A stretch of DNA of 64,000 nt from Chiridota heheva (GCA_020152595.1 JAIGNY010001237.1:284501-348500), one strand, 5' to 3'. Shown: positions 22,737-34,172, counted from the stretch's first letter. Notes: generated from the sequence alone by a model not told the origin. A program made the numbers and translations.

Positions 22737-23552
22737 TCTTTCTTATCCGAGTCTTCTTTAACCAACTGAGACTTCTTTAACCAATGAAGTCTCCTTTAAC
22801 CAATGAAGTCTTCTTTAACCAATATAGTCTTCTTTAACCAATATAGTCTTCTTTAACCAATGAAGTCTTCTTTAACCAATGAAGTCTTCTTTAACCAATA
22901 AAGTCTTCTTTAACCAATGAAGTCTTTAACCAATGGTGTCTTTGACCAACAGTCTTCTGTAATCAACGTTCTTTGACCAACACTCTTTAACCAATTGAGT
23001 CTTTTTAACCAACTAAGTCTTCTTTAACCAACTAAGTCTTCTTTAACCAACTGAGTCCTCTTTAACCAACTGAATCTTCTTTAACCAACGGAGTCTTCTT
23101 TATCCAACAGTCTTTTTTATCCAACAGTCTTCTTTAACCAACAGTCTTCTGTAATCAATAGTCTTCTGTTATCAACGTTCTTTAACCAACAGAGTCTTCT
23201 TTAACAACAAGTCTTCTTTGACCAATTAGTCTTCTTTTTCTAATCTTCTTTAACCATTTGACTCTTCTTTTTAACAGTCTTCTTTAACCAAAAGTCTTCT
23301 TTAAACTACAGTCTTCTTTATCCAACAGTCTTCTTTAACCAACAGTCTTCTTTAAACTACAGTCTTCTTTATCCAACAGTCTTCTATAATCAACAGTCTT
23401 CTGTAATCAACAGTCTTCTGTAATCAACAGTCTTCTGTAATCAACAGTCTTCTGTAATCAACGTTCTTTAACCAACGGAGTCTTGTTTAACAACAAGTCT
23501 TCTTTAACCAACTAGTCTTCTTTAGACGAGTCTTCTTTAACCGAGTCTTCTT
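22737..23552. repeat. 17-bp minisatellite
   Basis: About 45 units based on AGTCTTCTTTAACCAAC, with variants (TATCCAAC, GTAATCAAC) arranged in local blocks. The block structure suggests expansion by replication slippage or unequal exchange. It lies within the long intron of the CHRAC1-like candidate gene model. Confidence 0.9.
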
Positions 23553-24197
23553 CAGATTCAGTTCCTCCTTGTTCGAGCATCGCATAAAAGTCTTTGACCT
23601 TCATTTTATGAGGTAATATATCTGTAGAGTATGAAAGAAACAATTTGGTCAACTGCATATTTTTCTGACAGCTGTTTTAATTATTTTTTGTTGTCATATG
23701 TTTTCCAATTTAAAAATTAAAATATTCTACCCATGGCATGTTGTTACTTAGCGCCAAAAGCCCTATAAAGTTGTAACTGTGGTATAATTAGTGAAGAACT
23801 GCATGCAGTGCGTTCTACAATAAATTTCACTTTGTTCAATCAATTTTAGCTGCTGCAATTCATTTCTTGAAGCAATTCAGTAAATACCAGCAACCATGTA
23901 ATGTTTTAATTTGTAATTCTTTGTCCATATGCAATTTACATTATTGTTTTTGCATTGCCAGAATATTGGTTGAAGGAGGGTACTACCATGACTTGTTTCT
24001 ACATTCTTGCAGAGGTTAATGATCCTAGACATCACCACTGCATGGATCGAACTAAGTATTTTATTTTAATTGCTAAACCAGCCCCAAATAAAGTATTTTA
24101 CAGAATTTAACTTATGTGATGTCCTTATTTCATTAATTACTCGGTAGGAAAAGATTCTCAAAAATATTTCAGAGCTAAACGGTAGTTACAATTTCTG
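23553..24197. other. no feature recognised
   Basis: AT-rich sequence between the minisatellite and the minus-strand LINE. Nothing coding or repetitive was recognised. Confidence 0.5.
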
Positions 24198-24210
24198 TCA
24201 GAAATCTGTT

Positions 24211-25832
24211 TGTTTGATGAGAGTTTAACGGCACCACAACAGCAAGGGTCAAATTGTGCCTGAGAGGTTAGATCATTCAAGAGGTAGAAAGGAGAGTAAA
24301 TGGGGAGATTGAGAGAAACACAAGAACTAAAAGCCAGAAAGCTGGGATTGAGAGAGGTGTATGGGTGAAAAAATAATGTAGAGAGAGAGGGGGTGGGGAT
24401 GGAGGACTAAATATGGTTGTAGAGGGAAGGATGATGAAGGAAGAAGATAATTTTATCCGGAGATTTTTTTTGGAAGAGCTCGGCTACTGAGTTGTGGGCA
24501 GCAAGTGAAGCTCTGGGAAGGTTGTACAGTGGGAAAGCAAGGAGAATGTGATGGACTTTGAGGGTGCTATGACAATTGTTGCAGAGGTGTGGGGGAGGGG
24601 AGTGAGTGAGGTGGGTGTGACCTATTCTAAGGGGGATAATGTGGACGTTGTCGACACGGGATAGGTTGTGAATGGTGGCTTTGATCGGAATGGTGAGCTG
24701 GATGACGTGGAGTTTGTTATCAATTTGGGAGTCCCATGAGGTTTGCCAGCAACCACGAACAAGAAGAGCGATAAGCGGTTTGATGTCAGAAAGGGTTTTG
24801 GGAAAAGGGGTTGGAAAAAGGGTGAAGGCCAGCTTAGCAGCTTATTGCCAGGGATGCCAACATGGCTGGGTATCCAGAGGAAAAGATTAGGTTTTCTACG
24901 AAGAGGGAAGGGGGCGAAAGGAGTTTACGGAGGGTGAGGTGAGATGTGGGGTTATCCCAATTAACCTTGAGTAGTGAAGCAAGGACAGCCTTGGAGTCGG
25001 GGAAGATGACAAAGCGGCTGAGTGGAGAGTATTTAATAAACTTGAGGGCGAGGAGGATGGCCTTGGCCGAGAAGATGGATGAGTAGTCGGGAAGCCTGCT
25101 ACTGAGGGTGATGTCTTGGATGACGGCTGCAGCAGCTGTCTTGTCACCTTCCTGGGAGCCATCACTATAGATGGAGGTCTAGTTTGATAGTTGGTCTTTC
25201 ATTTGGTTGTGGAGGTTGATGAAGAGGTTAGGGCTGGTTTGGGTTTTGTGATGAGTGGAGAGGTCCAGGTGGATAGTAGGTTAGGGCTGGTTTGGGTTTT
25301 GTGATGAGTGGAGAGGTCCAGGTGGATAGTAGGAAGGGGGGTGGCCCAGGGAGGAAAAGTGGGCCAGGAGAAAGTGCTGAGAGTGGTGGGATTGATGCCG
25401 AGATGGAGAAGGTCTGATTCGATGGTAAGCTGAAGGGAGGCGATAGGGTTTTAGTCCTATCAAAGAGGTTGGAGAAATTGGGGTACCTAATGAGGTTGTA
25501 AACAGGGCTCTTGGTGTTGGTGAGGGCTTGAAAAGCATAGGAGAGGTTAAGCTTTCTACACCTAAGCAGGAAGGGGGTTTCGTTGGCTTCAACATGAAGG
25601 CTGGTGATTGGGGAGGTCCTGTGGGCACCCAGACAAAGCCTGAGGGCTTCATTTTGGATGGTCTTGATGTGACTGAGGTAAGAGTTGTAAGCGACACAGT
25701 AGACAATATTGCCATAGTCAAGCTTGGCACGAATGGTGAGCCTGAAGATTTTGAGGGAAGCATGCCGGTTCGCACCCCAAGCGGTATTGAAGAGGAGGCG
25801 GAGAGGGTTGAGAGAGCTGTTGCAATTCTGTT
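24211..25832 (-). mobile_element. 5'-truncated I-group LINE with target duplication
   Basis: On the minus strand this matches 5255-6850 of the first LINE: the end of the reverse transcriptase, RNase H and the 3' tail. It is flanked by a 13-bp direct repeat, tcagaaatctgtt, at 24198-24210 and 25833-25845, typical of target-primed LINE insertion. Frames are broken. It lies in the long intron of the CHRAC1-like candidate model, in the same orientation as that gene. Confidence 0.9.
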
Positions 25833-25964
25833 TCAGAAATCTGTTAGTTTATAATTACATGAAGACAGAATGAGCATCTATACGATTATAATTCTGACAG
25901 CCATCTGAAATGTAGGTTTCAAATATTAATCAATGATTAGTTATTGGTCGATCAATCAATGTCA

Positions 25965-26457
25965 TTAAGAGGATTAGTTCGGGGGTCAAGGAAGTTTATC
26001 TTATATGTTAAAGGACTTAAAAAAAAACACTATAATGAAGAAAGCATTCAAAAATCTTATTTCGTTAAGGAGATATTTATGTTTACAGTTTGGTATCATT
26101 TGTGTAGATATGACTAAAATCGGACTACTTGTGATGTCACAACCTCAGATTCCTCAGTCTTTATGTATTCTATCATATTTTGTCCTGCGATTTTTGTGGC
26201 TGAAAAAGCATGGAATATGTCAAAAGATTAGTCAAACTGAATCTAGGGAGGGTATTTATAATATACCACCTGAAGAAAGTTAGAGGAAAAATAATTTAAA
26301 TAATGAAAAAATTAAATAAACTTTCTTTAAAATATATCAACAAATGTTAAAAATATGAAGATGCCAACTTTCCATAGTAGACTTACTTAACCAGTCATTT
26401 CTACACAGATAAGGCAGAGCTTTAAACTTCATGCTTGACCCTAAACTAATCCTTTAA
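25965..26457. mobile_element. MITE family A, copy 2
   Basis: The left end AGGATTAGTTCGGGGGTCAA and the right end TTGACCCTAAACTAATCCTT are inverted complements. Inside are the family A phrases CTTATTTCGTTAAGGAGATA and CTACACAGATAAGGCAGAGC. No coding capacity. Confidence 0.8.
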
Positions 26458-26563
26458 TATTACCCCAATATCAGTGCCATGAAGAGACAGTCACTTCTAA
26501 TATACCTGATTAAATAAGGCAACCTGTTTGTTGAAAATAAACAGATCTAGAAAAGCAGCATAC

Positions 26564-26592
26564 CTCATGTAGCTTGGGAATTCATTCCATTT
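26564..26592 (-). CDS. candidate exon, CHRAC1-like locus
   Basis: A 29-base minus-strand exon (KWNEFPSYM plus a split codon) with donor ATGAG|gtatgc joins in frame to the exon at 21371-21437. Its acceptor AG lies one base from the TTAA target site of a MITE. Joined directly to the secure exon at 27373-27487 it would be out of frame, so either a further exon is missing or the MITE has disturbed the exon. Confidence 0.4.
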
Positions 26593-26596
26593 CTTA

Positions 26597-27136
26597 AAGG
26601 AATATTCCCGTGAAGAATAGAGGACCATAAAAGAAATAATTTGGTGTAAAAATCATGTTGATATCGTTTTCGTTTAGGAGTTATTGCATTTCAAAGATTG
26701 CCCGATTGTGTTGAAAAGTGACATCACAGTGTACAGTGTGATGTCATGAAGGCAAATCTAAAACAATTTGTGTGTATTTGTTTGAAAATTTAATTGCCTC
26801 TTCCTAATTTACTGGAACATTTTGTTTTATTTATTGAGATGCGGTATAACATACACAATATAAGAACGTGCTTTGCTCATGAACCTTACATCCTTGGTAA
26901 AAAAAAAAAAAAACATTTTTTGTTTTATAGAAATACATAAGAATTGTTTTTTATTTAGCTTTTATGACATCACATTTTACACTGCGAGGTAATTTTTCAA
27001 CACACATGCTCAATTTTTGATATGCAATAACTCCTGAATGAATAACGATATCAACATGATTTTTACACCATATTGTTTCTTTCACTGTCCTCTATCGTAT
27101 ATGTGCAAATGAAAATTCACAGGAATATTCCTTTAA
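26597..27136. mobile_element. MITE family B, copy 1, TTAA-flanked
   Basis: The ends AGGAATATTCCCGTGAA and TCACAGGAATATTCCT are inverted complements, and each is flanked by TTAA (a single TTAA in the uninterrupted site). A TTAA target duplication is characteristic of piggyBac-type elements. Inner segments TGGTGTAAAAATCATGTTGA and TCAACATGATTTTTACACCA also pair. It is inserted next to or inside a CHRAC1-like exon. Confidence 0.8.
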
Positions 27137-27176
27137 GACAAACAAGAGAATTCCTTTAAGATCACAAGAGAATGAT
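27133..27176 (-). CDS. CHRAC1: candidate third exon of CHRAC1-like gene (alternative end)
   Basis: After a strong minus-strand acceptor (tattgtttgctggcag) the frame continues in phase from the previous exon: FLA|D HSLVILKEFSCLS, then TAA at 27133-27135. The Asp matches the FLAD of human CHRAC1. The rest does not match the expected tail, and the stop overlaps the TTAA target site of the MITE. This would give a protein of 95 residues without the usual acidic tail. Confidence 0.4.
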
Positions 27177-27372
27177 CTGCCAGCAAACAATACTGCACAT
27201 GATATGTTCTGGGTTTATAAGGTTGGGTATTTAAAGGTTTTCCATAACTATGTTCTGGGAAAAAAATGTGTCTATTATTTCTAAAAGAAAGGATTTCCTT
27301 CTTTACTAACCTTCTTGATGACCATTTTACAAAAACCCTTACTAATCTTCTCCTATGCATAACATACTATAC

Positions 27373-27487
27373 CTGCAAGAAAGTGGTAAACCTCTTGCTC
27401 AGCAACAACTTTTGAAAGACTATCATAGGTAATTCCTGATCTACCCAATTTGACTGATTCTTGTGTCATCTGCTGAACAAATAACTC
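27373..27487 (-). CDS. CHRAC1: CHRAC1-like histone-fold subunit, exon 2
   Basis: CHRAC1 (CHRAC-15/16) pairs with POLE3 through a histone fold and assists nucleosome sliding by the ISWI-ACF complex in the nucleus. This exon runs from acceptor aaacag (27490-27488) to donor GCAG|gtatag and encodes ELFVQQMTQES, then GITYDSLSKVV and EQEVYHFLA: the long second helix, loop 2 and third helix of the fold. TKATELFVQ across the junction is diagnostic. It enters in phase 0 and ends in phase 1. Confidence 0.93.
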
Positions 27488-28335
27488 CTGTTTAGAGGTA
27501 AAAATTACAAAGAATTAAACTTCTTAAATAAACTGATTTTGTACAATTATATCTTATTATCTTTGGATGAAGTTTGTGTATTGGAGAGGGTTGTTAGATT
27601 AATTGAAGCATTTCGCCTCATTTTTCCTTGTCTTTTGGGAATTGCCATACAAGAAATTTAAGCCCCTCATAAAAATTCACTAGGCTAAAGTTCCATTTCT
27701 GGTACATACACAGTATAGTCTATAATTGAAATGGCAACCAAAGGTGTCATTAGTTTTAGGTTGCATGGTTTAGGTTTTGGGCAGTTTTTATGAAAAGGTT
27801 TAGGCCTAAGTAGAACGTTGTGGAACCCTGACACTACATGTCAGTCTAAAAACCACATTCAAAATGGTGCCTGGTAAAGATCTCTTGCTTGGAACTAGTA
27901 ACCGTTAAGATCTGAGATGTAGCCTACCCCAGTTCAGGTGTGTACATTTTTCTTTGCAAATACTGTAAAATTGCACTGTCTGTTTGTTAAAAAAATTGTT
28001 GTAGGGCTATAATCACATCAAATCGAAAGCCACTGTTATTTGAAAATAGGTAGATTAATGCCGAAAATCTTCGCCTCAGAATCTAAGCCTGCGGGTATTT
28101 TGCCACATTTAAGCCTAACGAGGCCTAGCATATTTGGGTATATTTTTCTCCACATTGCACTATTCCTACGTTAAAAATTTGTAGTTAAGGCAGTTGATTT
28201 CAAAACATTAAAATAGTGTTGTTGGGGTTTTTTTTATGCGATTGAGCAGGGTCTGGAATTTTTCAAAAAAGGATTTTACAAATTATGTTTAAGCAGTAGT
28301 CGTGGAACTACTACAGGTATTTGTAGTACACTTAC
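27488..28335 (-). other. CHRAC1-like intron 1
   Basis: Intron of 848 bases between the two secure exons. No mobile element or further exon was recognised. Confidence 0.6.
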
Positions 28336-28464
28336 AGTTGCCTTTGTGATCAGATAGAGCGACTCTTGTGACACACTTTCTATGTCAGGTGAACTTTTCA
28401 TGATAGTACGAATTCTCGTAGCAGGCAGACCCCCTTCCTTTGTATTCTGTTCTTTTCCTGGCAT
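28336..28464 (-). CDS. CHRAC1: CHRAC1-like histone-fold subunit, exon 1
   Basis: The start is taken at ATG 28464 (context aaccATGCC), since the upstream in-frame codons give only a TTG. The exon encodes a short hydrophilic lead, then LPATRIRTIMKSSPDIESVS and QESLYLITKAT: the first helix and loop of an H2A/NF-YC-type histone fold, very close to CHRAC1 (LSRIRVIMKSSPEV in human). It ends ACT|gtaagt in phase 0. POLE4 is the nearest alternative but lacks the IMKSSP signature. Confidence 0.95.
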
Positions 28465-29749
28465 GGTTATTTTGTTCACGCACTCAGCCAAACTCAAATT
28501 TGCCAGTCAGATATTTGAGGGTGTACACAAGATTTTGTGTAGCTGCGAGATTTGAGCTAACATGACGTGATTACGGGCTAAGAAGGGTGAATCACCCCAT
28601 AAAAAGCCCGAACTTGGAGCTAACTACCCACTCAGACAAACCATTCCACTTATTAACAACTCTTTGTGAAAAGCTAAAACGCCGAATAATCCGGGAGAAT
28701 TATTTGGTCAACTTCCAACTGTTACGCAAAGGATTAGCTAAGGCTGAGAAATTACAGGAAGTCAAAGTATCACTAAGAGATTGGAATTTAAAAACCCTAA
28801 TCATACCCTTCTCAACTCAAGCGTGGTCAAACCAAGAATTCTCATTTACCCACCACATGTATTTTCTTCTCGGCACGTTTTGTCACCTGCTTATATCTTG
28901 TGAATTGATTTGAGTTTATTCTGTCTTTTCAAATGATATGGCATCATCCTTTTATCGTAGATTTGCCCTTGGGGTGGTGTTGACCAGTGAGTTGGGTGCT
29001 CACTGGGGTTAGTCTTGGACAATTGTTGTAGATGACCTTAAAAATGGCTGTAGTACGATCGAGTTCGAAGTGGATGGAGGCGCATAAGGTCTTACTTAAG
29101 AGTTGTTTCTCTGGCCCTTTTCAGTAGGTCTGGTTTAATGCGAGAAGTTGTCCAAGAAGGTGGGAGCCGGACGGGAGAAGTTATCATTGGAGATCAGGGG
29201 GTTGTCGTGGGTGAAGGATTGGGCATCGCGACTGGGTGTTCCAATCTTAATTTTACTAAAATATTTTAGGTAAAATTCAGTTGTTAAAGACTAAGCCGTA
29301 TGTAGACCAAATTTGGTTAAAGACGATTGGAATGGATGAAAAAAAACTTCAGTGGCTTACTTTAGGTGTAATTGGCACCTGAAATTGTTACGAGATCTCG
29401 TAATCCATTTTCTGAAGCGGTGTTGCAAATCAGTTGCGAGATGTAATATCTGAATCACACATAGCAATTCACAACGAACTTCAGATTTCTATTAACTATG
29501 TAAGAAAACAATTTAAGAGAAGAAGGAAATAACAGAGGCCCATTAATGATTAGTGCTGCCGGGTATTTTGCCATGAAGGTTTCAAAGGACCTTGTCTTTT
29601 TAAGTCAGTTGCTGCACTGTATCAGCTTTTTCTGTCTAAAAATGAAAGAACAGGGGCGTATGAATCGGGAGGTGGGGGTGGGGGGGGGGGGTTGTAAGCC
29701 CTCAGTAATTTTCCAGGGGCCAAGTACCATTTTGCCCCAATAATGAAAA

Positions 29750-30110
29750 TCTAACGAATTCATTTTAAAGAGTCAGATTTTATTATTTCTATTCTTCTGA
29801 AAATCTTTCATTTTTCTTCAATTTTTAAAAATATCCTACATTTTCGTAAAATTTTCTTCAATTTTCTAAAAAATCTTTTCAATATTCGTGCAATTTTTTT
29901 CATTTTCGGGATTTTTTTTTACTTTTCAGAAGTTTCTATAATTTTCCTTCATTGTTGTGAAATTTGCTTTAATTTTCGTGCAATTTCCCTCATTTTTGGA
30001 AAAAATTTCTTCAATTTTCGAGAAGTTTTCTTCAGTTTTCTGGAAATGTTTTTAAAATTGTATTTATTTTTGTAAAGGTCTTTTCCATTATAGGGAATTT
30101 TTTTTTCATG
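29750..30110. repeat. ATTTTC-type short-period repeat
   Basis: Loose ~18-22-bp periodicity of phrases such as TTCTTCAATTTTC and CGTGCAATTTT, following a G-run and a GCCCCAATAATGAAAAT motif. The same composite occurs at 36360-36600, 41880-42180 and 43440-43700, so this is a dispersed element with an internal tandem tract. Confidence 0.6.
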
Positions 30111-30770
30111 ATATGGCGATTTTTTTTTTAAAGTATTGCCAAATTTGCAATATTTCTAATAGATTTACGACTTCTTCTTACCCCCTCCTCTCCCCATCCC
30201 CTTCCGTACGAATAGTTTTTGGACCGTTATAGACTCATAAATTTCTGTATTGAGGTTTGTGACTAATAATAAAATCTGGCCCCCTCCTAATCTTAAATAC
30301 TTTTCTACGCCGCTGCGAAAGAATAGTTAGTGCTTTGGAGATGTTTCAATGGCTGTATGCTTTGGGTGAATGAAAACGATATCGCGGACAGCATCGACTG
30401 TAGGAATATCGCCAAGGAATGGTTAATTTTGAAGAACCGACACAAACAAATCGAATGATTCTTATATCTAAACAGCAGCCTGTTGCGTTTCAATCTATAG
30501 CACTTGTGATAGTTTGTAGATGAAAATTAAAAAATTTAAGCTACTATATGTGTTGTAATATATGTAACTCCCAAGTCATGAGTTAACACTGAACTCCCTC
30601 AGTCCTAAGCCGATAAAAGAAAATGAAAGAACAAAGGAAGCAGATCAAAATGAAAACGAAATGAAGTTTGTATATTAATAGACTGAAATGCTGATTGACT
30701 TTGTATTACTTAGTGAAATTGCATTGCTGGCACGGCGATATTTCATTTAGCAGTTTAGTCTACTCGAGAC

Positions 30771-30833
30771 ATGCAGAAAGCTGCAATATTGTGGATTGTG
30801 TGGAGAAAGCTGTATCTGCGCTCTATGCAATAA
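30771..30833 (+). other. possible upstream ORF of the nuclease-helicase gene
   Basis: ATG at 30771 opens 20 codons ending at TAA 30831-30833, in the same frame and just upstream of the chosen start at 30855. It matters only if transcription starts before 30771. An acceptor-like ttcttag at 30844-30850 may instead remove it from the mRNA. Confidence 0.3.
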
Positions 30834-30854
30834 CAAACCCATTTTCTTAGCTAC

Positions 30855-30912
30855 ATGGAGGAGATAGAAATAGTACAAGATGCAGAAAGCCCCTGCAAAC
30901 TAACCGTCTCAG
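30855..30912 (+). CDS. nuclease-helicase gene, exon 1
   Basis: ATG at 30855 is the first in-frame start after a stop at 30831. The exon encodes MEEIEIVQDAESPCKLTVS and ends TCA G|gtaaaa in phase 1, which agrees with the next exon (G+AT gives Asp). The context acATGG is favourable. An upstream non-coding exon is possible because an acceptor-like site lies at 30844-30850. Confidence 0.6.
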
Positions 30913-31002
30913 GTAAAACAGTATTTCTTATATTTCAGTATTTCGACTTGCCTTGAATTGTTAAAGTCGCTTTAAAGCTCAAATGGCATGCATGAGCGTG
31001 CT

Positions 31003-31566
31003 TTAAAGGATTAGTTCAGTGGTCAAGCAAGTTCATCTTACATGAAAGAGGACTTATTAAAAGGAACAAAATGGTGAAGAAACTACTTCAATATCATACT
31101 TCATTAAGGGGATATTTAAGTTTAAAGCCTCTTGTGCAAGTAGTAAGTCTACTATGGACGTTGGCGCTCTTATCCTCAACATTCTTAACAATTGTATGTA
31201 GAAAATGTATTTTAACTTTTTTTACTATTTGAATTATCTTCAACTTTGTTTAGGTGGCAAATTATGATTACCCTTACAAGATTCTGTTTTACTACTTTCC
31301 TGACATATCCAATGCTTTTAAAGCCACACAATTTCAGAAAAGATATGATAGAATACATAAAGACAAGAAATTTAGTGTGTGACGTCACAATTAGTCGTTT
31401 CTACACAAATAATACCCAACTTTAAGTTTAAATATCTCCTTAATTAGTTAACAGGTTAACGGAATAAAGAAATTAAATGCTTTCTTCACCATTTTGTTTC
31501 TTTTGAAGTCCTTTTTCATATAAGACTGTAAGATGGACATGCTTGACCCCTCAAGTAATCCTTTAA
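31003..31566. mobile_element. MITE family A, copy 3
   Basis: Full-length copy of about 560 bp. It starts TTTAAAGGATTAGTTCAGTG and ends TCAAGTAATCCTTTAA, with long imperfect inverted arms (ATGAAAGAGGACTT and AAGTCCTTTTTCAT). It lies in intron 1 of the nuclease-helicase gene. Confidence 0.85.
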
Positions 31567-31689
31567 AAATACTTATATAAATGCAGGCGCCAATCGAGCT
31601 TTATGTAACGTGTACCCTGGATGCAATTTTCCTATTCATATTTTAAGAAAATCTGAGTGGGGCTTTGTGAAATTACAATTATTTAGAGG

Positions 31690-32690
31690 AGACATATAGT
31701 CTGGCTTTTTCTTCATTGATGGAATGGAATCTGAGTGGTTTCAAGTCAAAAGTGGTGTAAAGCAAGAGATGTAATGTCAGGGTTCCTTTTTCTGATGGTG
31801 GTAGACTGGGTGATGAGGAAAACGACTGATGATAACAGAAATGGAATTAGATGGAAGTTCATGTCAACCCCTGAGGACTTAGAGTTTGTTGATGATATCG
31901 CTCTACTTTCATCTACATATCAACACATGTAAACCAAAGTGAACAGACTCAATCAGTATGCTGCACAATCTGTGATAAGAATTAATAAGGATACGACAGA
32001 GCTCATGAAAGTTAACAGCAAATGTGCAAACAAAGTTTATATCGACAACCAACAACTAAATAAAGTAAACAACTTCAGATACCTTGGTGCAACAGTAAGC
32101 TTACAAGGTGGTGGCGAGGAAGATATCCAAACAGAATTTCTAAAGCAAGAGTTGCATTTATGAAGTTAAATAAGATGTGAAACTCAAGCACATTCTCAAT
32201 ATATACTAAAATACGACTGTTTAGCTCTCTTGTTAAGTGTGTACCCTTGTATGGTTGCGAGACATGGAGAGTTAATGTAGCAGATTAGAAAAAATGGTGG
32301 ATACATTTATGTTCAAATATTACAGGAAATTTTGAATATCAGATGGCCATATGTAATATCTAACGATGAAATACTGAGCATCACTAAACATGACAAAATC
32401 AGCACTGAAGTAAAAAGAAGAAGGTGGAGGTGGATTTGCGTGTGATGCGCATGAGTAATATTAAGCACTGTGTGACAGCTATGACGTGGAAACCAGGGGA
32501 GGGAGGGGGGGGGTGGTCGTCCTAGAACGACCTAAAGAAGGACAGTCGAGAAGGAGAGGAATGTGATGGAATAGAGCTTGTGGACAGAATCCAGACAAGT
32601 TGCAAATAACAGAGTTTAGTGGAAAGAGTGCACTGTAGCCTTATGGGTCAGGAGGCCTGAAGAGACTAGATGAGGTGAGGTGAGAATAAT
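31690..32690 (+). mobile_element. RTE-like LINE remnant
   Basis: Frames give VKSGVKQ, DWVMRKTTDDNRNGIRW, EFVDDIALLSS (catalytic VDD box near 31890), FRYLGATVSLQGGGEEDIQ near 32075 and the RTE-type C-terminal motifs ILNIRWPYVIS and RPRTT. Many stops. Same family as 14105-15165. It lies in intron 1 of the nuclease-helicase gene. Confidence 0.85.
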
Positions 32691-33200
32691 AGAAAAAATA
32701 ATTATAAGTAACCTGTAATTTTGAGATCATAATTTGAAAACAGATTTAATAAATGAAATAGATCAATAGATTTAATTTTCGAAAAATTAAGTAGGTATAC
32801 GATCTTGAATCAGACAATAAATTGAGTGTTTTAACCTCTGGAAAAGAATTACTAACGATACTAAATTAAACAGGGATTTTTCCCTCTGCTAGGGTTGGGT
32901 GGTGTCAAAATGCAAGGGATAGACGAGAAATTGCACACCCATCTCCCAAATTACATGCTTATTATTTACACCACACAGGGATGCCGTTCACAATATATGG
33001 CTGACAATTCTCTTTTTAGTCAAGCAAATTTGCCTTACAAATGACTTCGAGAAGGGCTGCATCTCAGGAATAAGTATATTTATAAACTATTAATGAAATT
33101 AATAAAACTTACTAAACACTGCTGTTTATTTCTGGTTGCAAAAGATACTCATGTACATCAGTCCCATTTCTAATCCAGAAGTGCTTCCCGAATTCACTTC
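32691..33200. other. intron 1, no feature recognised
   Basis: AT-rich intron sequence with no exon or recognisable repeat. Confidence 0.5.
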
Positions 33201-33204
33201 TTTC

Positions 33205-33515
33205 GCCAATAGGACCTTTTCCTATCGGAATCGGACATTTCTGGAAACTAATTTAAATAAGGTCATGGCCGAAATTCACGTGTCCATAATGGACCAATCG
33301 TATACTGGTGAAATCTTATCGACCAATCAAACAATAGAGAAATATTGGCCGTCTGCACAATTCACTTGCGTATGTAAAAATGCTTCAAACATATCACTCG
33401 CGCGTTATACATGAAAGTAAAATACGCGCGCGCAGTGCTGCTTACGAATTTTCCTAACAAAACTGCAGCTGATTGGTTTGTTAAAAAGGGAAAACTCCCC
33501 CAGCAGTTGAAGTAT
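33205..33515 (-). repeat. dispersed CCAAT-box-rich repeat, copy 2 (inverted)
   Basis: The inverted complement of 12800-13112. Shared blocks include TCCATAATGGACCAATC, TTATCGACCAATCAA and GTCTGCACAATTCAC. CCAAT boxes are preserved in both copies although the sequence between them has diverged. It lies in intron 1 of the nuclease-helicase gene. Confidence 0.65.
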
Positions 33516-34097
33516 TGAAGAAATCACTTTCGACTAAAATCGGTTTTAAAAGGTGTATACAGAATACTTCTATATCTGAAGATCTGTAACACCTTGAATT
33601 CAATGATGGCTATAAGAACAATTCAGGAGGTTCACCTCCTCAGGAGAAAAATGTTTTTTTTTCGAAAAGGAGAAAAGTTATGTAAATTATATCACTTTCG
33701 GATTTGCATTTACAAGTGCTTTGACCCACGGTTTGTATTAGCTTATATGCAGTGGATACCTGTTTGTGCATGGACATTCTTTTTCTTTCTTTATCCCCAG
33801 CGAAAACAGGCCAGAACTTGTAAAATTGTCATTACACTTCTCTTAATCGGCTTAGTGGATGTCCATTTGGGGAACGGATAATTTGTAGATTAAGAAGTAT
33901 AGATTTTGAAAATTCAAAAATGAAATTGACCCACTTATGCCATAGCGTTACACAGTTTCGTTTGAGGCATCGTGAGTTATCTTCAAAATGGCGTCTAAGA
34001 TTTGTTCTCTTTCGGGGGGAAATAATTTTCTCCTGAAGAGGAGAATCTCCTGAATTGTTTAATCTTGAGTTTGTTAATTCTTGTCTTCTATTTACAG

Positions 34098-34172
34098 ATT
34101 TTACGAAAGTTCCCGAGCTTGTATGCTGCTTAGATGATGACAACGTTATCACAAAATCTCCCACTACCAAAG
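34098..34172 (+). CDS. nuclease-helicase gene, exon 2
   Basis: Acceptor ctatttacag and donor AAAG|gtatac bound 75 bases encoding (D)FTKVPELVCCLDDDNVIT and KSPTTK. Entry phase 1 and exit phase 1 agree with both neighbours. No domain is recognised in this short acidic segment. Confidence 0.75.

Larger units (their letters stand above)
28465..30854. other. intergenic between two divergent genes
   Basis: This holds the upstream regions of the CHRAC1-like gene (-) and the nuclease-helicase gene (+). A plus frame at 28587-28913 contains KLKRRIIRENYLVNFQLLRK but matches nothing I can name. Sequence at 28930-29235 looks coding on the minus strand in short pieces, perhaps an old retroelement. A G-run repeat starts at 29670. 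Confidence 0.45.

Noticed and set aside
27200..27300. Alternative third CHRAC1 exon after tttcttttag (EIIDTFFSQN...)
   Set aside because: The acceptor is fair and the phase fits, but the peptide has no CHRAC1 similarity and runs quickly to a stop.
28587..28913. 108-residue plus-strand protein
   Set aside because: No ATG start, no known motif and no splice sites; perhaps an old retroelement fragment.
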